Assembly: GCA_947500295.1 (NCBI GenBank)
Contig: CANMRM010000006.1
Location: 248,001 to 312,000, forward strand
DNA: 64,000 nucleotides
Reading direction: 5' to 3'
From: an uncultured Kordiimonas sp.
Lineage (GTDB): Bacteria > Pseudomonadota > Alphaproteobacteria > Sphingomonadales > Kordiimonadaceae
The translations under genes and the position numbers were made by a program. Of this stretch, positions 30,620 to 40,315 are shown one piece after another. Under the pieces are notes generated by a model. It was not told the DNA's origin, searched no databases, and saw nothing but the letters and a program-made list of their open reading frames with translations. Each line of letters starts with the position of its first letter. The stretch's first letter is position 1.

Positions 30620-32795
30620 GCAAAATCAAATTGCAAGCATTGATGAAATTGAAGCCGAGGATGCGGCCTTCAATGAGAAGCAGCGCATTGCAGAAGTCGT
30701 AAAGGGCATTGCAAGTCGCCTCGAGGCTCAGGCCACGGAAATCGTGGGCAAAAAGCGTGATGTTGAGGACATCTGGTATGAGAACACGCGCCAGTATTTT
30801 GGTCGATACGATGAGACGACAGAGGCCAACCTAAAAACAAGTAAAACGTCGCGCCTCTTTGTGCATATGACGCGGCCAAAGACTGACCTATGGGTTGCCC
30901 GTCTGTTCGATCTGCTGTTTCCGACAGACGAGAAGAATTGGGGCATCATGCCGACGCCAGTACCTGAAATTCAGGCAGCAATTGACACTGAACCGAAGGT
31001 CAACGCAGGAGACGATGTTTCCGAAGACCAAGCCATGGACATGAATAAGGCAGCTGCTGGCCGTGACCATGTTGATACTGCGGCAAAAGCAGCGACTGCT
31101 ATGCAGCGTGAGATGGAAGATCAGCTTGTCCAGAGCAAGTACGCCGCTGAGTGCCGAGATGTGATTGAAAACATGTGCCGCCTGGGAACAGGCATTCTCA
31201 AAGGGCCAATTGATGGCGGAGCGGCCAACAAACGCTGGGCGCTGGTTGGTAGTATTTACCAACTGAAATCATATCAGGACTCATCGCCTCATTACGTTTC
31301 TGTTGACCCATGGAATTTCTTTCCAGACCCAAATGCCACGCGGATGGACGATGCAGAATTTACGTATGAGCGCCACTTGTGGACGAAGAAGAAGTTGAAA
31401 GGACAAGCCGCCAGGCTTGGTTTTGACATGGCGGCTGTAAACGAACTGTTGAAGGAGGGACCAAACACCCCAATACCTGATTTCATTTCCAATATCCGAG
31501 CCATCACACATCAGAACAAGAGCAGCATCGAAAACCGGTTTGTCATCTGGGAATATCGTGGCCCGATAGAAACCAATGAACTGCGTGATTTGCTGCTCCA
31601 TTCAGGCGATGAAGCAGGCCTTGAGGCCATGAAAGATGATCTGGATGAATTGTTTGAGATCGAAGTGGTCGTTTATGTGTGCCAAGGAAAAGTTCTGAAA
31701 TTCGGAATTCATCCGCTAGATCGCGGCGATACGCTTTATAGCGCGGTAAGCTTTGCCAAGGATAACACATCGATCTGGGGTTATGGCGTGCCAGCACTGA
31801 TGTCTGACAGCCAAAAAGCCCTCAACGCAGCTTGGCGCATGATGATGGACAATGGCGGCTTGTCTGCTGGTCCGCAGGTGCTGATCAATAAGAAGGTGGT
31901 CGAGCCGGTCGACGGCGACTGGACACTGAGAGCTCGCAAGGTCTGGCGCATCAAAGATGATTCACCAAATGGTGCTGAGCCATTCGCTATTTTCAATGTG
32001 GATAGCAATCAAGCTGAGCTCGGCAACATCATTAACTTGAGCCGTGAGTTCATTGATGATGAGGTTAGTTTGCCGGCGCCTACGCAGGGTGAAACCGCGG
32101 GTGCTCAGGTAGGCAATACTGTTGGTGGTCTGGCAATGATCATGAACAGCAGCAACATCATATTCAGGCGGGTCGTGCGCAACTTCGACGATGACCTGAC
32201 GGTCCCATCACTGCACCGCCTTTATGACTGGAATATGCAGTTTAGTGACAAGGATGAGATCAAAGGCGACATGCAAGTGGAGGCGCGTGGCTCGTCTGTG
32301 TTGCTTACTCGCGAACTGCAGGCACAGAACATTATGGCGCTGCTGCAAACATCCGCCGCCGACCCTGAATTTGCTGCCTGGGTCAAAAAGGATGAGGCGC
32401 TTAAGAGCTTCATTGAATCTCTCATGCTTTCCAGCAAGAAGCTGCTTCGCACAGAGGAAGAAATGAAACAATTCCTTGCTGAAAACCAGCCGACTGAGGC
32501 CGAGGGACAACAGGTTAGCCCAGAAGAAATCAAGTTTGCGATCGTACAGTTTGAAGCAGAATCCAGAGAGCGTGTTGAGGCCATGCGGCAGGAGACCGAG
32601 CTTATCAAGCTGGCTGAAGCGCATGAAATGAAGTTGGAGGAACTCCAAGCCAAGCTGCAAATTCAGCGCGATAAACAAGACAGCGACGAACGCAAGATGT
32701 CAGCCGAAGCTGGTTTCAAGATGAGAATGGCTCAACGCGAGGCTGCGGGAACCGCAGTTGAGGTGGGCGGCACAAGTTTTGGTGCTGCGATTTAG
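30606..32795 (+). CDS. Portal protein (podovirus type)
   Basis: 729 aa from the ATG at 30606 (GGGG 8 bp upstream). The N-terminus is acidic, then LFVHMTRPKTDLWVARLFDL, DPWNFFPDPNATRMDDAEF and GVPALMSDSQKALNAAWRMM follow, a layout seen in large P22/N4-like portals. The C-terminal 200 residues are a charged coiled coil (EAHEMKLEELQAKLQIQRDK). It forms the dodecameric ring at the capsid vertex through which terminase packages DNA. It overlaps the terminase stop. Confidence 0.85.
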   Translation: MPGTKQNQIASIDEIEAEDAAFNEKQRIAEVVKGIASRLEAQATEIVGKKRDVEDIWYENTRQYFGRYDETTEANLKTSKTSRLFVHMTRPKTDLWVARLFDLLFPTDEKNWGIMPTPVPEIQAAIDTEPKVNAGDDVSEDQAMDMNKAAAGRDHVDTAAKAATAMQREMEDQLVQSKYAAECRDVIENMCRLGTGILKGPIDGGAANKRWALVGSIYQLKSYQDSSPHYVSVDPWNFFPDPNATRMDDAEFTYERHLWTKKKLKGQAARLGFDMAAVNELLKEGPNTPIPDFISNIRAITHQNKSSIENRFVIWEYRGPIETNELRDLLLHSGDEAGLEAMKDDLDELFEIEVVVYVCQGKVLKFGIHPLDRGDTLYSAVSFAKDNTSIWGYGVPALMSDSQKALNAAWRMMMDNGGLSAGPQVLINKKVVEPVDGDWTLRARKVWRIKDDSPNGAEPFAIFNVDSNQAELGNIINLSREFIDDEVSLPAPTQGETAGAQVGNTVGGLAMIMNSSNIIFRRVVRNFDDDLTVPSLHRLYDWNMQFSDKDEIKGDMQVEARGSSVLLTRELQAQNIMALLQTSAADPEFAAWVKKDEALKSFIESLMLSSKKLLRTEEEMKQFLAENQPTEAEGQQVSPEEIKFAIVQFEAESRERVEAMRQETELIKLAEAHEMKLEELQAKLQIQRDKQDSDERKMSAEAGFKMRMAQREAAGTAVEVGGTSFGAAI

Positions 32796-32799
32796 CGCC

Positions 32800-33027
32800 A
32801 TGAAAATCCATAAGGACGGTGCGACTTGGCAGGTCATTGCCAAGCATATTGCAAATCGCCGGAAAAAGCTTCTGGCGGAGTTGCAGAGCGTCAACCTCAA
32901 ACATGAAGAAACTCAAGTTCTGCGGGGTCGTCTCGCCGAACTTAGCGAGCTCGAAGGACTGGCGTCCGAAGACCTCGACCAAACGCCTGCTTCCCATTCG
33001 GGGGAGACTTACGGGCTTTCTGACTGA
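32800..33027 (+). CDS. Small head-region protein
   Basis: 75 aa from the ATG at 32800. A coiled-coil-like helix (ANRRKKLLAELQSVNLKHEE) with a DGATWQ N-terminus. Located between portal and scaffold, like small head-completion or scaffold-accessory proteins. No family recognised. Confidence 0.45.
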   Translation: MKIHKDGATWQVIAKHIANRRKKLLAELQSVNLKHEETQVLRGRLAELSELEGLASEDLDQTPASHSGETYGLSD

Positions 33028-33059
33028 ACCGCCTTCGGGCCGTTAAAGGACTTAGATTG

Positions 33060-34166
33060 ATGAGCGACAACAACAACGACACTGACGACGACCAAGAATT
33101 CGAGAGCGCATTTGCAGAATTCGCCAGCGATGGCAGTCCGGAAGGAGAAGCTGAAACACCAGAATCAGCGTCAGAACCGGAACCAGAGCCGGCATCTGAG
33201 CCTGAGCAAGAAGAAGCTGACAATGGAGCCGATAAAAAGACGAATGACGACGAGGCCCAGGCAGGAGAGGGAGAGGAAGACGCTGGCGAAAAAAGTGCCA
33301 GCGATGGAGATGAGCCAGGTGACGCCGATACCGAGGGGCAGGGTGACGAAAACACCGGTGAAGAAGATTCGACGGACATCTGGGCGAAAGCCTCAGATGA
33401 ACTGAAATCAGCCCACAATGAGGTTGAGAAAGAACGTGACGACTGGAAGCAGCGCTACAAGTCCCTTGAGGGCCGAGTACCGACGCTCAATCGTAACTAT
33501 AACCGGGCCTTGAATGAAAATGAGGTCCTGAAACGAAAACTGGCCGCATACGAAGGTGATGCCGCCACCAAACCCGAAGGGAATGGCAAATCAGGAGTTG
33601 CCGAGGATCCAGACTTTAAGGCCCTCGCCAATGAATACCCCGAAATTGCTGCACCCATTCAGAAACTCCTTGAAAAAGCTGAAGCTAACCAAGCCGCTTT
33701 CAGCGAGCGCCTTGGTCAGATGGATGCGTCCCAACACGAAGACCACGTTGTTGCACAGCAGGACGTTCTTGCAGGAAAGCACACAGATTGGCAGCAGATC
33801 GGTGCAGATGAGAATTTCCACAATTGGGTAGCAACGCAGCCCCGCATGATTCAAGAAGCCCTCCGGCGCAATTTCGATGAAATTGTGGACGGCGAAGAAG
33901 CAGCGGCGGTCATCGAGCTTTACAAGCAAGCGAGCGGACTCACCACAAGCGAACCAGCTGCTGACCCTCAGGGTCAACAACCCAATGAACAGGGCGATCA
34001 GGAAACACCAGCTGAGAGCCCGGAATCACAGAAACACAAAGCGAAACGTGAGATGCAGAAGCGTTCAGCAGCGTCGCCAACTTCCCGGTCTTCTTCGTCC
34101 GGTGGAGATGGACCGCCAGACAGTTTCGAGTCCGCTTTCCATTATTACGCTTCGCAGGATGAATAG
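33060..34166 (+). CDS. Capsid scaffold-like protein
   Basis: 368 aa. The first 115 residues are extremely acidic (Glu/Asp/Ser/Pro repeats). A coiled coil follows (NEVEKERDDWKQRYKSLEGR) and the C-terminus is Lys/Arg/Ser-rich (KHKAKREMQKRSAASPTSRS). Composition, size and position between portal and major capsid protein match phage scaffolding proteins, which guide shell assembly and then leave. Sequence-level homology is not evident. Confidence 0.75.
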   Translation: MSDNNNDTDDDQEFESAFAEFASDGSPEGEAETPESASEPEPEPASEPEQEEADNGADKKTNDDEAQAGEGEEDAGEKSASDGDEPGDADTEGQGDENTGEEDSTDIWAKASDELKSAHNEVEKERDDWKQRYKSLEGRVPTLNRNYNRALNENEVLKRKLAAYEGDAATKPEGNGKSGVAEDPDFKALANEYPEIAAPIQKLLEKAEANQAAFSERLGQMDASQHEDHVVAQQDVLAGKHTDWQQIGADENFHNWVATQPRMIQEALRRNFDEIVDGEEAAAVIELYKQASGLTTSEPAADPQGQQPNEQGDQETPAESPESQKHKAKREMQKRSAASPTSRSSSSGGDGPPDSFESAFHYYASQDE

Positions 34167-34175
34167 AGGATAATC

Positions 34176-35171
34176 ATGCCTGCTACTACTTATGGTGATA
34201 TTAACCAGCGGACCGCTGCATGGGCCGCAACCGAGATGCTTAAGCACGCGAAACCTGTGCTTATTCTCGCAAAATTCGGCCAAACCAAGCCGATGCCGAA
34301 GAACAAGGCCGAGAAGGTCAAGTTTCGTCGTCCGGTGCCTTTCGGTGCTGCGATTACGCCGCTTGTTGAGGGGGTAACTCCATCTTCTCAACAAATGGCC
34401 TATGAGGACGTGGAAGCGACCCTCGCACAATATGGTGTTCCCATCGAAATCACAGATGTGGTCGCTGATCTGGCGGAAGATCCAGTTCTGAAAGACGCAT
34501 CTATGCTCGCTGGCGAACAAGCCGCTCTGACTGTAGAGATGGTGACATACGGTGTTATCAAAGCTGGCACCAACGTGTTCTACGCCAATGGCGCATCACG
34601 TAGTGCGGTCAACACTGCTATCAGCCTGGATAAACAGCGACTGGTCACTCGGTCCCTGAAAGCCCAGAAAGCCAAGCAAATCACCCGCATTTTGAGTGGT
34701 TCCACGAACTACGCAACTACGCCGGTGGAAGCAGCCTGGATTGCTGTTGCACACACCAACCTAGAGTCTGACATTCGAAACCTGCCGGGCTTCATTCCTG
34801 TGGCAAAATACGGCACTCGACAGCCGTTGTGCCCTGAGGAAATCGGCTCTGTGGAGAATGTGCGTTACGTTCTGTCACCAGAGCTTGAAGCCTTCCCTGA
34901 CGCAGGTGCTGCGGCTGGCGGTAACGTTTTGTCTGCTGGCGGCACGAATGCGGACGTGTATCCGGTGATTTTCATCGGTCGCGATGCATATGGCCTGATT
35001 CCACTCAAGGGTATGAATGCCATCACTCCAATGGTTCTCAACCCAGGCAAACCTACAAAGTCTGACCCGCTCGGTCAGCGTGGGTTTGTATCGTGGAAGA
35101 CTTACTTCACCGCGGTCATCCTTAACCAGAACTGGATGGCTCGCCTTGAGGTAGCCGCGAGCGCGCTTTAA
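34176..35171 (+). CDS. Major capsid protein (N4-gp56 family)
   Basis: 331 aa. The family pattern is visible: KPVLILAKFGQTKPMPKNKA with VKFRRPVPF, then LAQYGVPIEITDVVADLAED and PGFIPVAKYG with the C-terminal GQRGFVSWKTYFTAVILNQN. This HK97-fold capsid family builds the shell of N4-like and many temperate podoviruses. Strong start context (AGAGGATAATC). A terminator follows about 30 bp downstream, as expected for the most abundant product. Confidence 0.9.
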   Translation: MPATTYGDINQRTAAWAATEMLKHAKPVLILAKFGQTKPMPKNKAEKVKFRRPVPFGAAITPLVEGVTPSSQQMAYEDVEATLAQYGVPIEITDVVADLAEDPVLKDASMLAGEQAALTVEMVTYGVIKAGTNVFYANGASRSAVNTAISLDKQRLVTRSLKAQKAKQITRILSGSTNYATTPVEAAWIAVAHTNLESDIRNLPGFIPVAKYGTRQPLCPEEIGSVENVRYVLSPELEAFPDAGAAAGGNVLSAGGTNADVYPVIFIGRDAYGLIPLKGMNAITPMVLNPGKPTKSDPLGQRGFVSWKTYFTAVILNQNWMARLEVAASAL

Positions 35172-35200
35172 GCACACTCGACAGATTGAAGTAACCCGCG

Positions 35201-35232
35201 AAGGGGGTGGCATTTGCTGCCCCCTTTTTTTT
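35201..35232 (+). terminator. Intrinsic terminator after the capsid gene
   Basis: AAGGGGG and CCCCCTT flank a 12-nt loop that can form an inner GGC/GCC pairing. It is followed by a run of eight T. It would attenuate transcription after the major capsid gene and limit the following head-tail genes. Confidence 0.85.
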
Positions 35233-35257
35233 GCAACGCTCTCAAAGGATAAGATTG

Positions 35258-35557
35258 ATGACAGAGAGTGAGACAGAAGCTGAAATCACTGCAAAGGGCC
35301 TGAATGCACCGCGCATTACGCCCGACATGATTGACGCTTGTATCGTGTCCGAGGACTTTTACCGGTTTCCTGGCACAACCCTGACAGTCTGCGCGCTAAC
35401 GCTCGCAAATGGCTATCAAGTCGTAGGCGAAAGTGCCTGCGCTTCACCCGAAAACTTTGACGCTGAAATCGGTCGCAAGATCGCCCGCGAAAACGCCCGC
35501 AATAAAATCTGGGCGCTTGAGGGCTATCGCCTGCGCTCCGAGTTGCAGCAAGCATAG
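35258..35557 (+). CDS. Gp49/gp66-family phage protein
   Basis: 99 aa from the ATG at 35258. RITPDMIDACIVSEDFYRFP, LTVCALTLANGYQVVGESAC and the final ENARNKIWALEGYRLRSEL are the signature of the family named after N4 gp49 and Sf6 gene 66. Its role is not known. Position after the capsid gene suggests a head-related or modulating function. Confidence 0.75.
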   Translation: MTESETEAEITAKGLNAPRITPDMIDACIVSEDFYRFPGTTLTVCALTLANGYQVVGESACASPENFDAEIGRKIARENARNKIWALEGYRLRSELQQA

Positions 35558-35570
35558 AGTGAGACGAAAC

Positions 35571-36128
35571 ATGCAGAAAATTGCACTCGAAGACGCAACG
35601 CTTGAACAAGCGAAACATTTTGCGACAACCAACCTTGGCATCACTGTCAAACACAATACCGGTCTGGTGAAGATCGTTTCCAAAATCAAGGAAGCTCAAG
35701 AAGGCATCACACACATCGAGGTGCCAGATGAGCTCGCAGAGCAGGCAGCAGCAGGCTCAATCAATGGCAACGATGACGACACACCGCCTGCAGCACTTGG
35801 TGCCGCGGCGCCAGCTTCGAATGAAACAACTTCGAACGAGGTTGCAGCTGCTCAAAAACCACAGGAACAGCCGAAGCCGAAGCCGGCAGAAAGCAACATG
35901 GAAGAAAAGGTGAAAATCCTTATTCCAGCCACCGAAACCGACAGTGAAGCTGTGTTTGTCTCCGTGAATGGTGTGGGTATGCACATTCCTCGCGGCAAAG
36001 AATGCGAGGTCAAACGGAAGTATGTGGAGTGCCTGAAGAACGCGGTGCAAACCAAATATAAACAGGACCCCAAAACTGGTGAGATGCGCGAGTATGAGGC
36101 GCCACTTTACCCATTCTCACTGGTGTAA
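35571..36128 (+). CDS. Virion-region protein of unknown function
   Basis: 185 aa from the ATG at 35571. An N-terminal domain (LEQAKHFATTNLGITVKHNT) and a C-terminal beta domain (VKILIPATETDSEAVFVSVN, then GVGMHIPRGKECEV) are joined by a Pro/Ala/Gln-rich linker. The C-terminal domain recurs in podovirus genomes next to the capsid gene. Possibly a head decoration or head-tail joining protein. Confidence 0.5.
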   Translation: MQKIALEDATLEQAKHFATTNLGITVKHNTGLVKIVSKIKEAQEGITHIEVPDELAEQAAAGSINGNDDDTPPAALGAAAPASNETTSNEVAAAQKPQEQPKPKPAESNMEEKVKILIPATETDSEAVFVSVNGVGMHIPRGKECEVKRKYVECLKNAVQTKYKQDPKTGEMREYEAPLYPFSLV

Positions 36129-36163
36129 CTTCCTAACTTAAAACTCTCCCAAGAGGCAGCTTT

Positions 36164-36853
36164 ATGGCTAATTTTCTTCAGCTTTGCCAAGCCGTTGCTC
36201 GTGAAAGCGGCACCGTAACAGGCATTCAGCCCGCCACTGTAACAAACCAGAGTGGAAGGTTGCTGAAAATTGTTCGTTTTACCGAGCAAGCGTGGCAGGA
36301 CATCCAAAACATCCGAGAGGATTGGAACTGGATGCTGCGCCAATGGTCTGGCAACACTTTGCTGGATACTGAGGCCTATACTGCTGCCTCTTGGAACATC
36401 AGCGACCTTTCCCGATGGGCTCACAAAACAAAGCACGTTCTATTTTGTAAGCCACAAGGTGCAGACATTGTGCAGCAGCGCAGGCTCACCTACGTCAACT
36501 GGTCGGAATTTAGGGCCAACCTGCAATTCAGTGTGGTGGATTCCAATCCGCCAACCCATTGGAGTGTTAGGCCGGGTGACAATGCCTTGATGTTGTCGCC
36601 GAAGCCGGACGCTGTTTATGAGCTCAACGGCGAATACTTCAAATCAATTCAGACACTGGTCACAGACACAGATATTCCTGAATTACCAGCTGATCATCAC
36701 AATCTGATCATGTGGCGTGCCTTGGTTTTGCTCCATGAGCATGATGAAGCCGATGACCAAGCAGTGCGCGCTGACCGCAACTACAATCGTCTTCTGACGC
36801 CTTTGCTTGAGGTGCAACTGGACGACCCAGAATTTGGACTCCCTCTAGCATGA
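36164..36853 (+). CDS. Head-tail adaptor-like protein
   Basis: 229 aa, largely helical. FTEQAWQDIQNIREDWNWML and LPADHHNLIMWRALVLLHEH are characteristic of the phage adaptor proteins (P22 gp4-like) that extend the portal. It overlaps the following tail gene by ATGA. Adaptor function is inferred from sequence pattern and order: portal, scaffold, capsid, adaptor, tail. Confidence 0.65.
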   Translation: MANFLQLCQAVARESGTVTGIQPATVTNQSGRLLKIVRFTEQAWQDIQNIREDWNWMLRQWSGNTLLDTEAYTAASWNISDLSRWAHKTKHVLFCKPQGADIVQQRRLTYVNWSEFRANLQFSVVDSNPPTHWSVRPGDNALMLSPKPDAVYELNGEYFKSIQTLVTDTDIPELPADHHNLIMWRALVLLHEHDEADDQAVRADRNYNRLLTPLLEVQLDDPEFGLPLA

Positions 36854-38913
36854 CGCAGCGCACAGTTACATACGGCATGGCCGGTGGGCTTGACCTTATC
36901 ACACCGCCCATTGAGCGAAGTGGTGGGCGCGCTATTGGCGGTTTCAACTATGAGCCCAGGCCAGAAGGCTATAGGCGCATTAGCGGCTATGAGCGTGATG
37001 ATGGTACGGGACTGCCGAGCGAGGAAAAATACTATGTGATTAACTTCACATCAGGATCTCAAGTGGTGTCCGCAGGAGAGGGCGTTTCCGGCAGCAACTC
37101 TGGCGCGAGCGCTGAGGTGCTTATTGATGCTGTTGTCACTTCTGGCAGTTATGCTGGCAGTGATGCGGCTGGCTACCTAGTTGTGTGCAATGTCTCGGGC
37201 ACCTTTGATGACGGCGAGTTTCTGCAAGTTGGCGGTTTTAATCATGCAACAGCTGACGGCAGCCAGGTCTATGAAGGCGCCACCAATGACAACGACCATC
37301 AAACTTTTGACGCTGCTGCAATAGAAGCGAAGCGTGCAAAAGTACTGGCTGTACCCGGCAGTGGGCCGGTACGCGGAGTTTGGCATTTTGGAGGCAAGCT
37401 CTACTCTTTTAGAGACAATACGCTGCAAACCGAGTGTCGAATGTATGAAAGCGACGGTGCCGGCTGGCAGCAGGTGTCTCTGGGACATCAGATCGAATAC
37501 ACTGCCGGCACCACCGAGTTTGCACAAGGGAATACCATCACTGGCGCTATCAGCGCTGCCACAGCAACTGTTGAAAGAGTTTTACCCGGCGAAACGAGTG
37601 GCGAAGGCAGGCTCATTCTATCAAGCGTCTCTGGCGTGTTTCAGGCAGCAGAAAGCTTGAATGTAGGTGGTTCATCCAACGCAACAGCGAAAGCCGCAAG
37701 TGCGGCTATCACTTTGCAGCCCGGTGGACGCTACGAGTTTGAAAACCATAACTATTATGGTGGTTCCTCCACCCGTCGCATGTACGGCTGTGATGGTGTG
37801 AACAACGCATTTGAGTTTGACGGCTCTGTGTTTGTGCCCATTGTGACTGGCCACAGCGAAGATGCGCCGATTTTTATTGCGGCGCACAATAGCCAACTGG
37901 TCTTAGCATACCGCGGCGGCACGTTTCAGGTGTCCTCTCTTGGAGAACCTGTGCGGTTCATTTTCTTCGAAGGTGCTGGCGAATTCGGCATGGGAGATGA
38001 CATCACAGGCTTGGTAGCAGGCTATTCTGGTCCGCTGATCATTTTCACACGGAACAGAATAGGTGCGCTTTATGGCCGTGTTCTGTCCGGTCCCGACAGT
38101 GACGCTGACCTGCAAATTATCGGCAAAGAGGTGGGAGCGATCGAGCGAACCGTGCAGAACGTATCGCAACCTGTTTTCTACGACAATGCCGGCATTCGCG
38201 ACCTGGCCAGCACACAAAACTATGGTAACTTCCGGCAGGCCATCAAAAGCGATGATATTACTCCCTATATTAAGGCAAAACAGCAATCTGGCGCGAGTGT
38301 CACTGCTTCATACATAGTTAGAGGCGAAAGCCAATATTGGCTGTTCTTCGATGACTATACCGGCATTGTGGTCAGTTTTGCTGACAGGCGCCCAGCTCTA
38401 ATGCCTGTGCGGCTTGATCATATCGTTCGCTGTGCATACTCAGTCGAAACCGACGATGGCGTAGAGGTAATCTATTTTGGGTCGGACGATGGATATGTTT
38501 ACCGCGCCCACAGCGGAAACAGTTTCGACGGCGGGCAGCTGAAATTTTTGCTTCGGCTTGCGTTCAACAACCTGCGTTCACCACGTACCAACAAGCGATT
38601 TATCAAGGCTGTTCTCGAACTTGCTACAAACACCCGAGCGAAAATCGGTGTGGCCGCAGATTTTTCTTATGGCAGCCCTGAGCTTCCCTCTGTGACTCGA
38701 ACTGACTTCTCGGTCTTTGGCGGTGGAGGTTTCTGGGATGAAGTCTATTGGGACAATTTCTTTTGGTCCCAGGTTGAAGGACAGGCCGAGGCCGATATTG
38801 ACGGACTTGGAACCAATGTATCGCTCGCAATTGGCGGGGAATCACTGACTGATAGACCACACACCATTCACGGCATCACCTATCACTACAGCTTGCGGGG
38901 ATTGAAACGATGA
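36850..38913 (+). CDS. Tail nozzle/hub-like protein
   Basis: 687 aa, beta-rich. The N-terminal YGMAGGLDLITPPIERSGGR, then GGFNYEPRPEGYRRISGYER, and a C-terminal propeller-like region (IVSFADRRPALMPVRLDHIV, WDEVYWDNFFWSQVEGQAEA) resemble tail tube/nozzle proteins of short-tailed phages (P22 gp10 position). Two internal insert repeats (about 65-125 and 205-280) share a TVxAAES/FDDGEFLQVGG pattern. It follows the adaptor directly. Confidence 0.6.
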   Translation: MTQRTVTYGMAGGLDLITPPIERSGGRAIGGFNYEPRPEGYRRISGYERDDGTGLPSEEKYYVINFTSGSQVVSAGEGVSGSNSGASAEVLIDAVVTSGSYAGSDAAGYLVVCNVSGTFDDGEFLQVGGFNHATADGSQVYEGATNDNDHQTFDAAAIEAKRAKVLAVPGSGPVRGVWHFGGKLYSFRDNTLQTECRMYESDGAGWQQVSLGHQIEYTAGTTEFAQGNTITGAISAATATVERVLPGETSGEGRLILSSVSGVFQAAESLNVGGSSNATAKAASAAITLQPGGRYEFENHNYYGGSSTRRMYGCDGVNNAFEFDGSVFVPIVTGHSEDAPIFIAAHNSQLVLAYRGGTFQVSSLGEPVRFIFFEGAGEFGMGDDITGLVAGYSGPLIIFTRNRIGALYGRVLSGPDSDADLQIIGKEVGAIERTVQNVSQPVFYDNAGIRDLASTQNYGNFRQAIKSDDITPYIKAKQQSGASVTASYIVRGESQYWLFFDDYTGIVVSFADRRPALMPVRLDHIVRCAYSVETDDGVEVIYFGSDDGYVYRAHSGNSFDGGQLKFLLRLAFNNLRSPRTNKRFIKAVLELATNTRAKIGVAADFSYGSPELPSVTRTDFSVFGGGGFWDEVYWDNFFWSQVEGQAEADIDGLGTNVSLAIGGESLTDRPHTIHGITYHYSLRGLKR

Positions 38914-40304
38914 ACGATTACTATGAGCATACCACACGGCAGGAAGAAAACACGCTTGCGCGGTCTGCGGCGATTAACCAGAACTTTGATGCGGTGCAAG
39001 CTGCTTTCGGAAAGCTACCAGCTGCTGAACTTCTCAACACTGACACGGTGAGTTTTGGCACAGCCTCTGGTGTGTCAAATGCATACCAGGTGGAACTTCC
39101 GATCACTCCTAGTGCTTATGCTTTGAGCATGGAGGTGATGTTTCAGGTGCCTGCGGGGCAGGGAAACACAGGGCCTGCCACCCTTGATGTCATGGGTCCG
39201 AACAGCGTCAATTTGGGGGCAAAAGCTATCAAGCGTGCAGATGGAACCGACCTCGTTGAAGGAGATATGCCAGCAGGCAGCATCGCCCAACTGCGATACA
39301 CCGGACTACACTGGCAGCTGTTTAGTGCTCATGGCGACCTTGCAGCCACACGAGAGGCAAGGACTGCCGCTGAAACCGCCGCTACAGGCGCTGAAACCAG
39401 CGAAACCAACGCCGGGTACAGTGCCGCCGCGTCCGCAACCAGCGAAGCAAATGCAGCTAACAGCGCAGGCAACGCAGCAACAAGCGCCACGAATGCAGAA
39501 ACCAATGCAACCAATTCTGCGACGAGCGCGACCAACGCTGCCGCTAGCGAAGCCGCAGCTGCAATCAGTGAAGCAAACGCCGCCACGTCTGCAACGACCG
39601 CAACCAACGCTGCCGCAGCAGCTGTCAACGCCCAAGTTGCAGAGACCAATGCAGGAGCTTCTGCCACCGCCGCGGCAGCGAGTGAAACAAATGCCGCCAG
39701 CAGTGCAACCGCCGCTGCCTTGAGTGAAACAAATGCCGCTGCCAGCGCGACCAGTGCTGCAACCAGCGAGACCAATGCCGCAGCTAGCACGGCTACCGCT
39801 GCAACCAGCGAGACCAACGCTGGCACGAGTGAAACCAATTCGGCAGCGTCAGCAACAACAGCTTCAAATGCTGCTGTCGCCGCTTCGACAAGCGAGACCA
39901 ATGCCGCTGCCAGCGAAAGCAATGCCGCTGCCAGCGCGACCAATGCTGCAACCAGCGAGACCAATGCCGCCGCGAGTGCTACCGCCGCCGCAGCAAGTGC
40001 CTCGTCATTGGCAAACAGCCTAATTAATAGGGTGTCTGTCAGCGCGGGTCACACCGCACAACCGGCAGATCGGATTGCTGTTGACAGTACAGCAGGCCCT
40101 GTGACCATCACAGCGCCAGCATCACCTGTCGATGGTGAATTCTTCTCTGTCATGGACGAAATGGGAACCGCCAAGCAAAACAACATTACAGTCGATCTCG
40201 GTGCTGCAGGATATTACGGCCAGCCGGAATCCTTCGTAATTGACGTGAACCTGTTTTCTATCGGTTTCAAATTTAGTGGGGGCACCTGGCGCCGCCATGA
40301 ATAA
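38910..40304 (+). CDS. Ala/Asn-rich trimeric tail fibre protein
   Basis: 464 aa. The N-terminal 150 residues form a virion-attachment module (ARSAAINQNFDAVQAAFGKL). Residues about 155-370 are built from tandem heptad-like units such as SETNAAASATAAAT, the triple coiled-coil repeats of fibre shafts. The last 85 residues (HTAQPADRIAVDSTAGPVTI...NNITVDLGAAGYYGQ) are a paralogue of the end of the fibre at 21777. Probably the tail spike connector or a second fibre. Confidence 0.8.
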   Translation: MNDYYEHTTRQEENTLARSAAINQNFDAVQAAFGKLPAAELLNTDTVSFGTASGVSNAYQVELPITPSAYALSMEVMFQVPAGQGNTGPATLDVMGPNSVNLGAKAIKRADGTDLVEGDMPAGSIAQLRYTGLHWQLFSAHGDLAATREARTAAETAATGAETSETNAGYSAAASATSEANAANSAGNAATSATNAETNATNSATSATNAAASEAAAAISEANAATSATTATNAAAAAVNAQVAETNAGASATAAAASETNAASSATAAALSETNAAASATSAATSETNAAASTATAATSETNAGTSETNSAASATTASNAAVAASTSETNAAASESNAAASATNAATSETNAAASATAAAASASSLANSLINRVSVSAGHTAQPADRIAVDSTAGPVTITAPASPVDGEFFSVMDEMGTAKQNNITVDLGAAGYYGQPESFVIDVNLFSIGFKFSGGTWRRHE

Positions 40305-40315
40305 GTTGAGGAACC

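Noticed and set aside
39350-40010. Dense short direct repeats mistaken for a CRISPR-like array
   Set aside because: They are in-frame codon repeats of the SETNAAASATAA-type fibre shaft, with no spacers or cas genes.
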